64,000 nt of DNA from Paraburkholderia flagellata (GTDB lineage: Bacteria > Pseudomonadota > Gammaproteobacteria > Burkholderiales > Burkholderiaceae), in contig NZ_JAJEJT010000005.1 of the NCBI RefSeq assembly GCF_021390645.1, positions 434,001 through 498,000 of the forward strand, in the 5' to 3' direction. The position numbers were made by a program, and so were the translations under genes. How positions within the stretch are numbered: the stretch's first letter is position 1; each line of letters begins with the position of its first letter. A model generated the notes under the pieces. That model was not told the DNA's origin and did not search any database. It was given only the letters and a program-made list of their open reading frames with translations. Positions 35,865-44,960 of this stretch are shown here, piece after piece.

Positions 35865-36263
35865 TTGCGATACGCCACGGAAACACATTGCCACGACACG
35901 TATCTCGCGGATAGCAATCCCCGGCAGAAAGCCGACGCTCTCGCGCGGGCGCTGATCGAACAGATTGCCGACAAGTGGACCATTCTTGTGATCGACGCAC
36001 TGGGCACGCGCGGCAAGATGCGCTTTTCAGAGCTACGCGACGGGATTTCCGGGATCAGCCCGAAAATGCTGACGAAAACGTTGCGCCAACTCGAGCGTAC
36101 CGGCCTCCTTACACGCTACGTTCATCCGGTCATACCGCCACACGTCGACTACACGCTAACTCCGCTTGGCCGGAGCCTCCTGGAGAAGATCTGCGGAATG
36201 TGGGACTGGGTCGAAACGCACATGGAAGAGCTCGAGCAGGCGCGGCAACGATTCGCATCGTAG
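35865..36263 (+). CDS. HxlR-family transcriptional regulator
   Basis: 132 residues with the HxlR winged helix (IADKWTILVIDALGTRGKMR, FSELRDGISGISPKMLTKTL, RQLERTGLLTR) and an N-terminal HCHDTYL segment whose cysteine could be a redox or aldehyde sensor, as in some HxlR proteins. There is no in-frame ATG upstream: the frame is closed by a TGA at 35835, so the TTG at 35865, preceded by AAGGGG at suitable distance, is the likely start. Targets are unknown; it could regulate the preceding genes. Confidence 0.85.
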   Translation: MRYATETHCHDTYLADSNPRQKADALARALIEQIADKWTILVIDALGTRGKMRFSELRDGISGISPKMLTKTLRQLERTGLLTRYVHPVIPPHVDYTLTPLGRSLLEKICGMWDWVETHMEELEQARQRFAS

Positions 36264-36355
36264 TCCTCTTTGATCTCACAGCCGTTCGCTCGCGCGTTGA
36301 ACTGCCAGCGCGGATGTGGCAGCAACGATCTCATGGAACGATTTCACGATTCGCG

Positions 36356-37501
36356 CTATCCGCGGCCGCTTCCGCCATGCGCACCCGCGCCCGAATCGCC
36401 GCCCCCGAAATGTCCCATGGCGCTCAAGCCTGAACGTCCTGCGCCGAATGCCGCGTGGCCGAAGCCTGTCTGATGGACGCCCCCAAAGCGGCCACGACCG
36501 GCCCCCAATATCGCGTGGGGTTGCACGCCCGCCTGCAAGGGCGCCGAACGAATAGGCGTGGTCGGCCCGACGAAAGATTCGTGCCCGGAGTACACGCCAT
36601 GTTCGCCGGATGGTCCATGCTGGCCATACAGGCCGTGGTCACCGAAAGATCCCTGCTGGCCCAATGAATCCATGGGATGATTGAAACTGTCGCGGCCATG
36701 CAACTCACGCTCGACGTCCGCGAGACTGCGATCGTGCCACACATATGGGCTGTGATGGAACGTCACCGTCCGGCGATGCCAGTCCGGACTCCAGTGGTGC
36801 CAACCCCATCCGTAGCCACCGGAGTACCCCAATTCGCATCCAGTACCGAACACGATCCCCGGGCCGCCCAGGTAGAGGCTCGTGTACGGATACCAGCCTG
36901 GCCATGCCGCCACCGGCGCGCCATAGACGAGCGATGGGTCGTATTCGGGCACGTACACGACGTCGGGTGCGGCCGGCGCGATGCTGATCAGGTCCCCGTC
37001 GGACGTGACCGTTTGCTGTGCGTTGGCCTGAAGGTTGCCCGCCGCCCGCGCCCGCTGACGCAACGCCTGTATGGCGGCCATCACCTGCTGCGGCTGGCTC
37101 AGGTATGCATCGCCAAGCGACGATGTCCAGACCACGTTCTCATCCATGTTACTCAACACCGCCGGAAATTCGGTGAGCGCCTTGACGCTGGCATCCCAGT
37201 ACTGCTGATCCACCTGGGCGGCCAGTTCGTCGCCTTTCAGTTGCGAATGCGTTTGCATCCAGCGGTTCGCCGAGACCACCTCCGCGAGGTGAGTTGCTGC
37301 CGCAAGGATCTGTGCAACCAGCGTATCGGGATACAGCGCAATGGGCGCGACGAGTTGTTGCAACTCATCGGGGCTGCGTTGCAAGGCGGTGGATGACGAC
37401 ATCGGCGCCGGATTGTCCTGGTCCGCAAACGCATGGCCCACTACTCCGTAGGCGATGCACGGAGACACGAGGAATAAAACGATCCGTTTGGGCAACTTCA
37501 T
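36356..37501 (-). CDS. DUF3300 domain-containing exported protein with Gly/His-rich tail
   Basis: A 381-residue protein with a signal peptide (RIVLFLVSPCIAYGVVGHAFA), then the DUF3300 domain (LQQLVAPIALYPDTLVAQIL, VWTSSLGDAYLSQPQQVMAA, VVYVPEYDPSLVYG), then about 180 residues rich in Gly, His and Trp, ending GGGDSGAGAHGGSGRG. The function of DUF3300 is unknown; such proteins are envelope-associated in beta-proteobacteria. The His-rich tail could bind metal ions. Monocistronic. Confidence 0.85.
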   Translation of the reverse strand: MKLPKRIVLFLVSPCIAYGVVGHAFADQDNPAPMSSSTALQRSPDELQQLVAPIALYPDTLVAQILAAATHLAEVVSANRWMQTHSQLKGDELAAQVDQQYWDASVKALTEFPAVLSNMDENVVWTSSLGDAYLSQPQQVMAAIQALRQRARAAGNLQANAQQTVTSDGDLISIAPAAPDVVYVPEYDPSLVYGAPVAAWPGWYPYTSLYLGGPGIVFGTGCELGYSGGYGWGWHHWSPDWHRRTVTFHHSPYVWHDRSLADVERELHGRDSFNHPMDSLGQQGSFGDHGLYGQHGPSGEHGVYSGHESFVGPTTPIRSAPLQAGVQPHAILGAGRGRFGGVHQTGFGHAAFGAGRSGLSAMGHFGGGDSGAGAHGGSGRG

Positions 37502-37628
37502 GATCTGATCTCGAAATACAGTCCGGTAAGTCCACTATAGGTGAGCGTCCTGTCGGAGAACTGGACTTTCGATGACGACTTGGTCATCTGCTCCCTATAA
37601 CGCGAATGCGAGTGGCTCGCAGGGCGAA

Positions 37629-37820
37629 TCACTCGTAACGCGGAAAAAGACACACAGGTGCTTTGACGTGGACGTTCTGATTCCCGCAGGGCTTTCCCGC
37701 GTAGTCGACCAGAACTTTCGTCGACGCAAGATTGTGTGAGCGGGCACCAAGCGCGTGCGCTTCGCTCGCGCATGCACTCAGAGAAGTTGAAAGCATCAGG
37801 GCAAATAAGAGTCGCTTCAT
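37629..37820 (-). CDS. Small predicted lipoprotein
   Basis: 63 residues beginning MKRLLFALMLSTSLSACASE, a compact signal with a plausible lipobox (LSAC). The mature part is short and ends with GKPCGNQNVHVKAPVCLFPRYE, which has two cysteines. No strong ribosome site is seen, and a GTG at 37835 could also serve. The family was not recognised. A putative response-regulator box lies about 160 bp upstream (37980-37999), in the orientation that would point to this gene. Confidence 0.5.
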   Translation of the reverse strand: MKRLLFALMLSTSLSACASEAHALGARSHNLASTKVLVDYAGKPCGNQNVHVKAPVCLFPRYE

Positions 37821-38270
37821 GGCAATCGTTGTCACTGGCAGGAGAAGTCATTTGCGCTGCTCGGACACGTCTGCGGCAATCAACGGACTGGGTCTGCTCA
37901 CCAGAGGCGAAGAGCGCACCGCCAAACAGTTCGCGTTACATGCATTCTGCAACTCTATTTCCGACTGCAATCTGTCTCCCCGATTACAAATTCGTCATTC
38001 TTAATCGCATATGTGAGAACGTTACAGATTCGATGCACACACAACTATTGCCGTCATTTCAATTTTCAATTGGACACGACGTGGCAGCGTTCGTCTGATT
38101 GATCTGCGTTTTGAGACGTGGATAACGATGCGAAAAAGTGCACGACCCTCTCGTACTTCTACAAGGTCGACGCTGATTACGGCACCCGTCTTTCAGGTGC
38201 AACGCATGCCGATTTACCCCGTGTGAAAACGCTTTCCTCACAACGTTCGGATAACTAACAATCAGAATGA
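37821..38270. other. Intergenic region
   Basis: No gene recognised. It holds the second copy of the putative response-regulator box and ends at the ankyrin remnant. Confidence 0.5.
37980..37999 (-). promoter_or_regulatory. Putative metal/copper response-regulator box, copy 2
   Basis: An exact inverted copy of the 20-bp word at 16798-16817 (read on the minus strand, TGACGAATTTGTAATCGG preceded by AA). On the minus strand it lies upstream of the small lipoprotein gene. Confidence 0.4.
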
Positions 38271-38494
38271 ATTGGCGGCAGTCTGGGCCGCCTGGCCAGA
38301 TTGAACGGCGCTTTATTTGCGGCGCTGTTCGGACGGGCCGATCTGGTGCCGTAACTCGGCGCGCGCGGAGCGAATCCCGAGCATGTCGACGCGCTCGGGA
38401 GCACTGCAATACAGGTCGCAGCACAGCAAGGCAACGTGTCGACTATCGCTGCACTTGAGAAGGCCAGACCTACGGCCCGAAGTACGCGTGACCT

Positions 38495-38498
<4 letters not shown>
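38271..38498 (+). pseudogene. Decayed ankyrin-repeat protein gene (3' fragment)
   Basis: The plus-strand frame reads RLARLNGALFAALFGRADLV, Pro, stop (TAA 38352-38354), then LGARGANPEHVDALGSTAIQ, VAAQQGNVSTIAALEKARP and a final TAG at 38496. The repeat pattern (ALxxAALxGRxDLVxxLLxxGANPxxxDxxGxTAxxxAAxxGNxxxxxxL) is that of ankyrin repeats. With no start and an internal stop, it is a remnant. It slightly overlaps the 3' end of the threonine aldolase gene on the other strand. Confidence 0.6.
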
Positions 38499-39499
<1,001 letters not shown>

Positions 39500-39589
39500 T
39501 TGAAATTCCTTTGAAACATCGCAATCGTGCGTCGCGGAGCGCAGAGCAACTGCGCCGCGACCCTTTCGACACCGACGGCCGGTGTGCGG

Positions 39590-40492
39590 TCAGACGCCCT
39601 CGGGCATACGGCCGAGCCCCGCATCCAGTTGTGCGCAGAGGCCAACCGCGGCCCAGTCATGCTCCGCGCCATAGCCCTGCGCGCGCAACGTGACGAAGCG
39701 ATCGTGAACAAGGTTGGCAAGGGGCATCGGGACGCCAAGTGCCTCCGCGGCAGCCATGATCAGACGATTGTCTTTCTGACCGAGAGGCAGTGCGAATGCG
39801 GCTGGTTGAAATTGGCGTTTTGCGATCAACGATCCGTAAATCCTGAAAGCTGGTGAGTTAAAGGGCGTATTGGTCAGCAATTCGACGAGGTGCGACGGTT
39901 CGATGCCCGCCTTTGCAGCGACCGCGCACGCCTCCCCAAGCATTTCGATAATGCCGGAGAGCATGAAATTGCCAATCAGCTTCACCAGATTAGCGTGAGA
40001 CGGGTCGGTGCCAACAATCCCCACCGACTGGCCGAGCTGTTCGAGCAATGGCACTGCGACCTTCAGATGCTCGTCTGCGCCGGCCGCCATGATGAAGAGC
40101 TTGCGCGCCGCTGCCGCGTCGGGCCTGCCGAATACGGGAGCCGAAACGAACCCGAACCCTGCCTGGCGATGAAAATCGGCAAGCTCGCGCGCTGCAGCCA
40201 CGCTGATCGTGCTCATCGAGATATGTATGGCACCAGGCCGCATTCCCGACGCAATGCCAGTCTCGCCGCGAGTGACGGCGGTGAGCGCCGCATCGTCGGC
40301 CACCATGGAAAACACGACATCCGCCAACCAGGCTGCCTGCGCAGGCGAGGCCGCCACATTTGCTCCGGCCTGACGCAACGACTCGGTGCGCTCGGGACTC
40401 CTGTTAAATACGTGCACGTCATGCCCGGATTCGACGAGATTCTTTGCAATCGCTGAGCCCATCGATCCAAGGCCAATAAATCCAATTCTCAT
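39590..40492 (-). CDS. NAD(P)-dependent beta-hydroxyacid dehydrogenase family protein (HIBADH/GLYR type)
   Basis: 300 residues with an N-terminal GFIGLGSMGSAIAKNL cofactor motif and the catalytic lysine in ANLVKLIGNFMLSG. The substrate loop reads SAPVFGRPDAAAA rather than the DAPVSGG of tartronate-semialdehyde reductases, a pattern shared with imine-reductase-like and plant glyoxylate-reductase-like members. Thus it may reduce an aldehyde or an imine different from the GarR-like enzyme in the same cluster. It lies between an iron alcohol dehydrogenase and the threonine aldolase genes. Confidence 0.87.
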   Translation of the reverse strand: MRIGFIGLGSMGSAIAKNLVESGHDVHVFNRSPERTESLRQAGANVAASPAQAAWLADVVFSMVADDAALTAVTRGETGIASGMRPGAIHISMSTISVAAARELADFHRQAGFGFVSAPVFGRPDAAAARKLFIMAAGADEHLKVAVPLLEQLGQSVGIVGTDPSHANLVKLIGNFMLSGIIEMLGEACAVAAKAGIEPSHLVELLTNTPFNSPAFRIYGSLIAKRQFQPAAFALPLGQKDNRLIMAAAEALGVPMPLANLVHDRFVTLRAQGYGAEHDWAAVGLCAQLDAGLGRMPEGV

Positions 40493-40525
40493 GACAATTC
40501 CAGTAATCGGTTAAACGTGGCAGCT

Positions 40526-41680
40526 TTACGCCGCGAGCTGATAGACACGTCGGCTTACTTCTGGAGTGATATCTCCGTGTTCTCCCAGCGCCGTCATGCC
40601 GTGCTCCATCAGCTTGGCGATCAAGGGCTCGAGCGAACTGCCGTCAATCTGGTAATCGCTCAAGTGCGTCTTGACGGTCATACGTTCAAAGAACTCACGC
40701 GTCGCGCCAATCGCCGCGGTGATGCGGTCGTCCTCACTCCCATCCCTGATATTCCAGACACGCTCGGCGTATTGAAGCAGCTTGTACCGCTTCTCCTCCC
40801 TGCGCACCTCGAGCATGGCAGGCAGCACGATTGCCAGCGTTTGCGCGTGGTCGAGCCCGTGAAGCGCGGTGATTTCGTGACCCAGCATGTGCGTGGCCCA
40901 GTCTTGCGGCACGCCCGCCCCGATCAGCCCGTTCAGTGCAAGCGTGGCCGCCCACATGACATTGGCTCGCACGTCGTAGTCGTGGGGATTCGCCATGGCT
41001 TCTGGGCCCACCTCCTTCAACGTGAGCAACAGACCTTCGGCAAAGCGATCCTGCACCTTCGCTTGAACCGGATAGGTAAGGTATTGCTCGACGACGTGGA
41101 CAAATGCGTCCACCACGCCGTTCGCGATCTGCCTCGGCGGCAGCGAAAAGGTCGTCGTCGGGTCGAGCACTGAAAAACGCGGATAGGTCGCATCGCTGCG
41201 AAACGGCAGCTTGTCCCCTTTCGCGCGATGGCTGATCACGCCTCCGTTGTTCATTTCGGAGCCTGTGGCCGGCAGCGTCAAGACACAACCGAACGGCACC
41301 GCATCGTGCACCGGTACCTGCTTCGCAAGGATGTCCCAGGCCTCGCCGTCGAATTTGAGCGCCGCCGCGATGAATTTCGTTCCGTCGATGACCGATCCGC
41401 CGCCCACCGCGAGCAGGAAATCGACCTTTTTTTCGCGGGCAAGCGCGACGGCTTTCATGAGTGTTTCATACGTGGGGTTCGGCTCGATACCTTCGAATAC
41501 GAAGTGCTTTCGTTCACCGAGTGCGTCTTCCACTTCCTCGAGGACTCCGTTGCGTTTGATGCTGCCGCCACCACTCGTAATCAGCACGGTTGCGTCGCGC
41601 GGGATCTCCGCGTCGAGCGCAGCAATCTGGCCTTCGCCAAAGATGATTCTCGTGGGGTTGTGGTAAGTAAAATGTTCCAT
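40526..41680 (-). CDS. Iron-containing alcohol dehydrogenase (YqhD/BDH-like)
   Basis: 384 residues from ATG 41680 (MEHFTYHNPTRIIFG is the canonical family start, so the longer frame was rejected). The GGGS cofactor motif (LLAVGGGSVIDGTKF) is present, and metal ligands are in NGVVDAFVHVVEQY and in MLGHEITALHGLDHAQTLAI. The YqhD/butanol-dehydrogenase group reduces aldehydes with NADPH. Within this operon it may detoxify or use an aldehyde formed by the molybdenum hydroxylase pathway or by threonine aldolase. Confidence 0.9.
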   Translation of the reverse strand: MEHFTYHNPTRIIFGEGQIAALDAEIPRDATVLITSGGGSIKRNGVLEEVEDALGERKHFVFEGIEPNPTYETLMKAVALAREKKVDFLLAVGGGSVIDGTKFIAAALKFDGEAWDILAKQVPVHDAVPFGCVLTLPATGSEMNNGGVISHRAKGDKLPFRSDATYPRFSVLDPTTTFSLPPRQIANGVVDAFVHVVEQYLTYPVQAKVQDRFAEGLLLTLKEVGPEAMANPHDYDVRANVMWAATLALNGLIGAGVPQDWATHMLGHEITALHGLDHAQTLAIVLPAMLEVRREEKRYKLLQYAERVWNIRDGSEDDRITAAIGATREFFERMTVKTHLSDYQIDGSSLEPLIAKLMEHGMTALGEHGDITPEVSRRVYQLAA

Positions 41681-41768
41681 TGATTCACTGATCCTTAAAT
41701 CGATTTGACTGCTTGCATGCGCCGAGCGGCGATTACAGGGGGCAACGCGAGTGGTGGGTCCTTTTCCT

Positions 41769-42953
41769 TCATGCCGCATCGGCAAACGCCTTTACGACGT
41801 TGACCCAATACGCCGCGCCGATGGCAAGCGCGTCGTCGTTGAAGTCGTAATAGGGGTTGTGGAGGGGCGCACTCGCGGTTTCGCCATCTACGCCAATCCA
41901 GATGTATGCGCCCGGCTTCTCCCGCGCCATATACGCGAAGTCTTCCGACGCCATTGACGGCTGGCAGCCGAAGACCACGGATTCGTTGCCAACGGTCCTG
42001 CGCGCGGCGCAGAGAGCGACCCGTGTGGCACGTGCTGCGTTGACGGTCGCCGGGTAGCCTTCGTGGTACACGAAGGATGCGCGCGCGCCGTGTGCCGTGG
42101 CGGTCGTCGTGCTGATTTCCTCCAGCAAAGCGCAGATCTTCGCCTGAACTTCGCTCGACAGGCAGCGAACGGTACCGCGTATCACGGCACGATCGGGCAG
42201 GACGTTCCACGACTCGCCGCCATGGATCTGTGTGACACTGACCACGGCGGACTCTTTAGGCGACAACCGCCGGCTCACAATCGATTGAAGCGCGACGACA
42301 ATGTGGCTCGCACAAACGAGCGCATCGATTCCCTCCTCCGGCATCGCGGCATGCGAACCCTTGCCTGCAACGTTAATCTCGAACGTGTCGAAGGACGCCA
42401 TCATCGCCGAGTCGTTGATTGCGAATGCGCCCAATGGCAGTCCGGGCCAGTTGTGCATTCCGAAGACGGCATCGCAAGGGAAGCGCTCGAACAAGCCATC
42501 CTCGATCATTACCTTGCCGCCACCCGCCACTTCCTCGGCTGGCTGGAAGATCAGGTGAACCGTGCCGCTCCAGTCCTCGTCGCGCTTGAGCAGCGCCGCG
42601 GCGCCCAGTAGCATCGCCGTGTGACCGTCGTGCCCACACGCGTGCATCTTGCCGGGATTGCGCGATCGATGAGCATAGTCGTTGAGTTCGATCATCGGCA
42701 GCGCATCCATGTCTGCCCGCAACGCGAGCGCGGGGCCGTTGCCGCGTTCAAGCGTGCCGACCACGCCTGTTTTGCCGACTCTTTCGGACACGTCGTAACC
42801 GAGATCCCGCAACACCGATGCCACCAGCGTCGCAGTCGATACTTCCTCGAACGCCGTTTCGGGGTGCGCGTGCAATTTTTGCCGCCACGATTTCATGTCG
42901 GCGACCAGATCGGCATCAACCACCGTTTCATTTGTATCAACTATGAATGTCAT
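41769..42953 (-). CDS. M20 family amidohydrolase (aminoacylase/hippurate-hydrolase-like)
   Basis: 394 residues. It has the metal-binding core HACGHDGHTAMLLGAA, the catalytic glutamate pair in FQPAEEVAGGGK, a dimerisation domain (GKGSHAAMPEEGIDAL) and a C-terminal metal ligand in SEDFAYM. M20D enzymes hydrolyse N-acyl amino acids or amidic side products. In this cluster, a ring-opened amide or N-acyl intermediate made after hydroxylation is a reasonable substrate, but this is inference. Confidence 0.88.
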   Translation of the reverse strand: MTFIVDTNETVVDADLVADMKSWRQKLHAHPETAFEEVSTATLVASVLRDLGYDVSERVGKTGVVGTLERGNGPALALRADMDALPMIELNDYAHRSRNPGKMHACGHDGHTAMLLGAAALLKRDEDWSGTVHLIFQPAEEVAGGGKVMIEDGLFERFPCDAVFGMHNWPGLPLGAFAINDSAMMASFDTFEINVAGKGSHAAMPEEGIDALVCASHIVVALQSIVSRRLSPKESAVVSVTQIHGGESWNVLPDRAVIRGTVRCLSSEVQAKICALLEEISTTTATAHGARASFVYHEGYPATVNAARATRVALCAARRTVGNESVVFGCQPSMASEDFAYMAREKPGAYIWIGVDGETASAPLHNPYYDFNDDALAIGAAYWVNVVKAFADAA

Positions 42954-42974
42954 GATGTGCTCATCCCCGTGTGT

Positions 42975-43286
42975 TCACACTGCCGGACTAAACGGCGCCG
43001 GCGCGAGAAACACCGACTCTTGATGCACGAGATAAGGCAACATGCGCGGCGTAAATGCCAGCCACTCTGGATCGCATGCGAGTTTTGAACGTTGCTCGGC
43101 GCGATGCGCGTAACTGTCGTAAGCCCAGCAGAACACAACGGAGTTCAGCGTGCCTGACTCCTTTGTCCAGCACCCTTGCAGTCGCGCATACAGCGAGATG
43201 ATGTGGAGTCCATTGCGTTCATAAAAGGTGAGAAATTCGGCGACCTTACCGGGCACAATCTGGTATGTGCGCATTTCAACCAACAT
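42975..43286 (-). CDS. NIPSNAP family protein
   Basis: 103 residues of the NIPSNAP/ABM ferredoxin-like fold: MLVEMRTYQIVPGKVAEFLT at the start and a C-terminal half with WLAFTPRMLPYLVHQESVFL. Bacterial members often sit in catabolic operons and may be small enzymes or chaperones; none has an agreed function. AGGAG with ideal spacing precedes the ATG. It lies between the CoxG-like and M20 genes. Confidence 0.87.
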   Translation of the reverse strand: MLVEMRTYQIVPGKVAEFLTFYERNGLHIISLYARLQGCWTKESGTLNSVVFCWAYDSYAHRAEQRSKLACDPEWLAFTPRMLPYLVHQESVFLAPAPFSPAV

Positions 43287-43362
43287 GTTTAATTCTCCTG
43301 AAAGACGCGAGCGGGCTGGGGGCGTGCCAACATCGCGCGTTCACGTCACGCTCGCGACCTGC

Positions 43363-44052
43363 TCAAAACCCGTGTGCGAGTACGAAGCCGATCACCAGAC
43401 CGGCCACACCAGCCGCCACGCCCGTCACAACGTAATTCGCCCACGCTGTACGGGGCGTGCTCGTAGTACTCGACCCAACGCCGCTGCGCGGATCCGCACA
43501 CGCTGTAGTGGTCGTTCGTGCTTGTTCGACGGCAGCGGCGTCGTGCGACGCCGCAGGCAACGCGGCCATCCCGTCAAGCGCTGGGTATTGGACCGATGAG
43601 TCCCTCACGGCGCCTTGTTCGATGTGCGCGCGAAACGCGTCGAAAAACGCTTCGAGTTGCCTCGCCGCGGCCGACTGGATCAGGCGAGCGCCAACGCTCA
43701 TCAATTTCCCTCCCACTTCGACATCGGCATCGTAGATCAGCAGCGTCGCGTCGCCCTGCGCCTCCAGCCTCACGCGTGCATTGACCTTCGCGAAGCCCGC
43801 CGCGCCCGCATTTCCGTGGCCGATAATCGTATAGGCATGCGGCGGCTCCAGATCGGTCAGTTCGACGGCACCGCGAAAGGTCGCGCTTACCGGCCCGACT
43901 CGCGCTTGCACTTTCGCTTCGAAATGACGTTCATCGACCATGTGCAGCGACTCGCAGCCGGGAAGCACGGCCTCCAGAACGCGTGGATCATTCAGTGCCG
44001 CCCAGACCGCAGCCGGGCGCACAGGCAGCATGCACATGTCGGTCAACTTCAT
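43363..44052 (-). CDS. coxG: CoxG-like SRPBCC protein (CO dehydrogenase subunit G family) with C-terminal membrane anchor
   Basis: 229 residues: an SRPBCC/CoxG domain in the first 150 (LPVRPAAVWAALNDPRVLEA, LPGCESL, DADVEVGGKLMSVGARLIQS), a low-complexity linker, and a terminal membrane helix (NYVVTGVAAGVAGLVIGFVL). CoxG anchors the molybdenum CO dehydrogenase to the membrane and is found with other molybdenum hydroxylases. Its ATG overlaps the GarR-like stop (ATGA), so it is translationally coupled. Confidence 0.87.
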   Translation of the reverse strand: MKLTDMCMLPVRPAAVWAALNDPRVLEAVLPGCESLHMVDERHFEAKVQARVGPVSATFRGAVELTDLEPPHAYTIIGHGNAGAAGFAKVNARVRLEAQGDATLLIYDADVEVGGKLMSVGARLIQSAAARQLEAFFDAFRAHIEQGAVRDSSVQYPALDGMAALPAASHDAAAVEQARTTTTACADPRSGVGSSTTSTPRTAWANYVVTGVAAGVAGLVIGFVLAHGF

Positions 44053-44960
44053 TTGAGCGGCTCCGTGTCATACATTCTGGACAGCGCATGGGTTCCCGAG
44101 CGCGCGTGGCCGGCGTCGGCGAGACGCCGGAACATCGAGCGTACGAGTTCCAGGCCCGGCAATTCCCGCCCCATCAGTGCCGCTTCCTCGGCCGCTATGC
44201 GCATGTCCTTGATGAAGTGTTCGATCATGAAGCCCGGTGCATAGTCCCCACGCACGATGCGCGGCCCGAGATTGTTCAACTGGAAGCTACCCGCGGCACC
44301 GCCGCCGATCGAGTTGAGGACCGTCTGTGGATCGAGCCCTGCGCGTGCCGCGTACGCAAGACCCTCGCAAACGCCGAGGAGCGTCGAAGCGATCACAATC
44401 TGATTGCACAGCTTGGTGTGCTGGCCTGCACCCGGGCCGCCTTGCAGCACGACATTCGCACCCAGGTGGCGCAGGATCGGCTCGACGCGCGCCAGCGTCT
44501 CGGCCCTTCCGCCAACCATGATTGCGAGGCGGCCATCGCGCGCGCCGACGTCTCCGCCAGATACGGGTGCGTCGAGCACTTCGACACCGCGCGCGGCGCC
44601 TTTGCCGGCAATCTCGCGCGCCAGTGCGGGGCTGGAAGTCGTCATATCGACCAGCACCGTGCCCGGCCGCGCGTGCTCAATCAAACCATCGCTACCGAGG
44701 TACAGCGCGCGCACATCATCAGGCATGCCAACGATTGTCACGACGACGTCGGATGCCACCGCAACGGAGCCCGGTGTGTCGTGCCATTGAGCGCCGGACG
44801 CCACAAGCGGCTCGGCCTTCTCACGTGAACGGTTGTACAGATGCAGCGAATAGCCCGCCGCGATCAGCCTGCTAGCCATCGCGCCACCCATGATGCCGAG
44901 GCCGATGAATCCAACAGCCGGCAATGTCACGCCTTCTTTCATATCGTTTCGTCCAGTCAT
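44049..44960 (-). CDS. garR: 2-hydroxy-3-oxopropionate (tartronate semialdehyde) reductase-like
   Basis: 303 residues with GFIGLGIMGGAMASRL at the cofactor site, the substrate loop DAPVSGGDVGARDG and the catalytic lysine in GQHTKLCNQI, as in GarR/GlxR. It reduces tartronate semialdehyde to glycerate or a related 3-oxo/3-hydroxy acid. Its start and stop overlap both neighbours by 4 bp (ATGA), which places it firmly within the molybdenum hydroxylase operon rather than with the aldarate genes 10 kb away. Confidence 0.87.
   Translation of the reverse strand: MTGRNDMKEGVTLPAVGFIGLGIMGGAMASRLIAAGYSLHLYNRSREKAEPLVASGAQWHDTPGSVAVASDVVVTIVGMPDDVRALYLGSDGLIEHARPGTVLVDMTTSSPALAREIAGKGAARGVEVLDAPVSGGDVGARDGRLAIMVGGRAETLARVEPILRHLGANVVLQGGPGAGQHTKLCNQIVIASTLLGVCEGLAYAARAGLDPQTVLNSIGGGAAGSFQLNNLGPRIVRGDYAPGFMIEHFIKDMRIAAEEAALMGRELPGLELVRSMFRRLADAGHARSGTHALSRMYDTEPLK

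Noticed and set aside
43306..43356. CGCGAGCG/CGCTCGCG inverted repeat between the NIPSNAP and CoxG genes
   Set aside because: 8-bp arms are separated by about 35 bp in a very GC-rich gap; expected by chance and not positioned as an operator or terminator.
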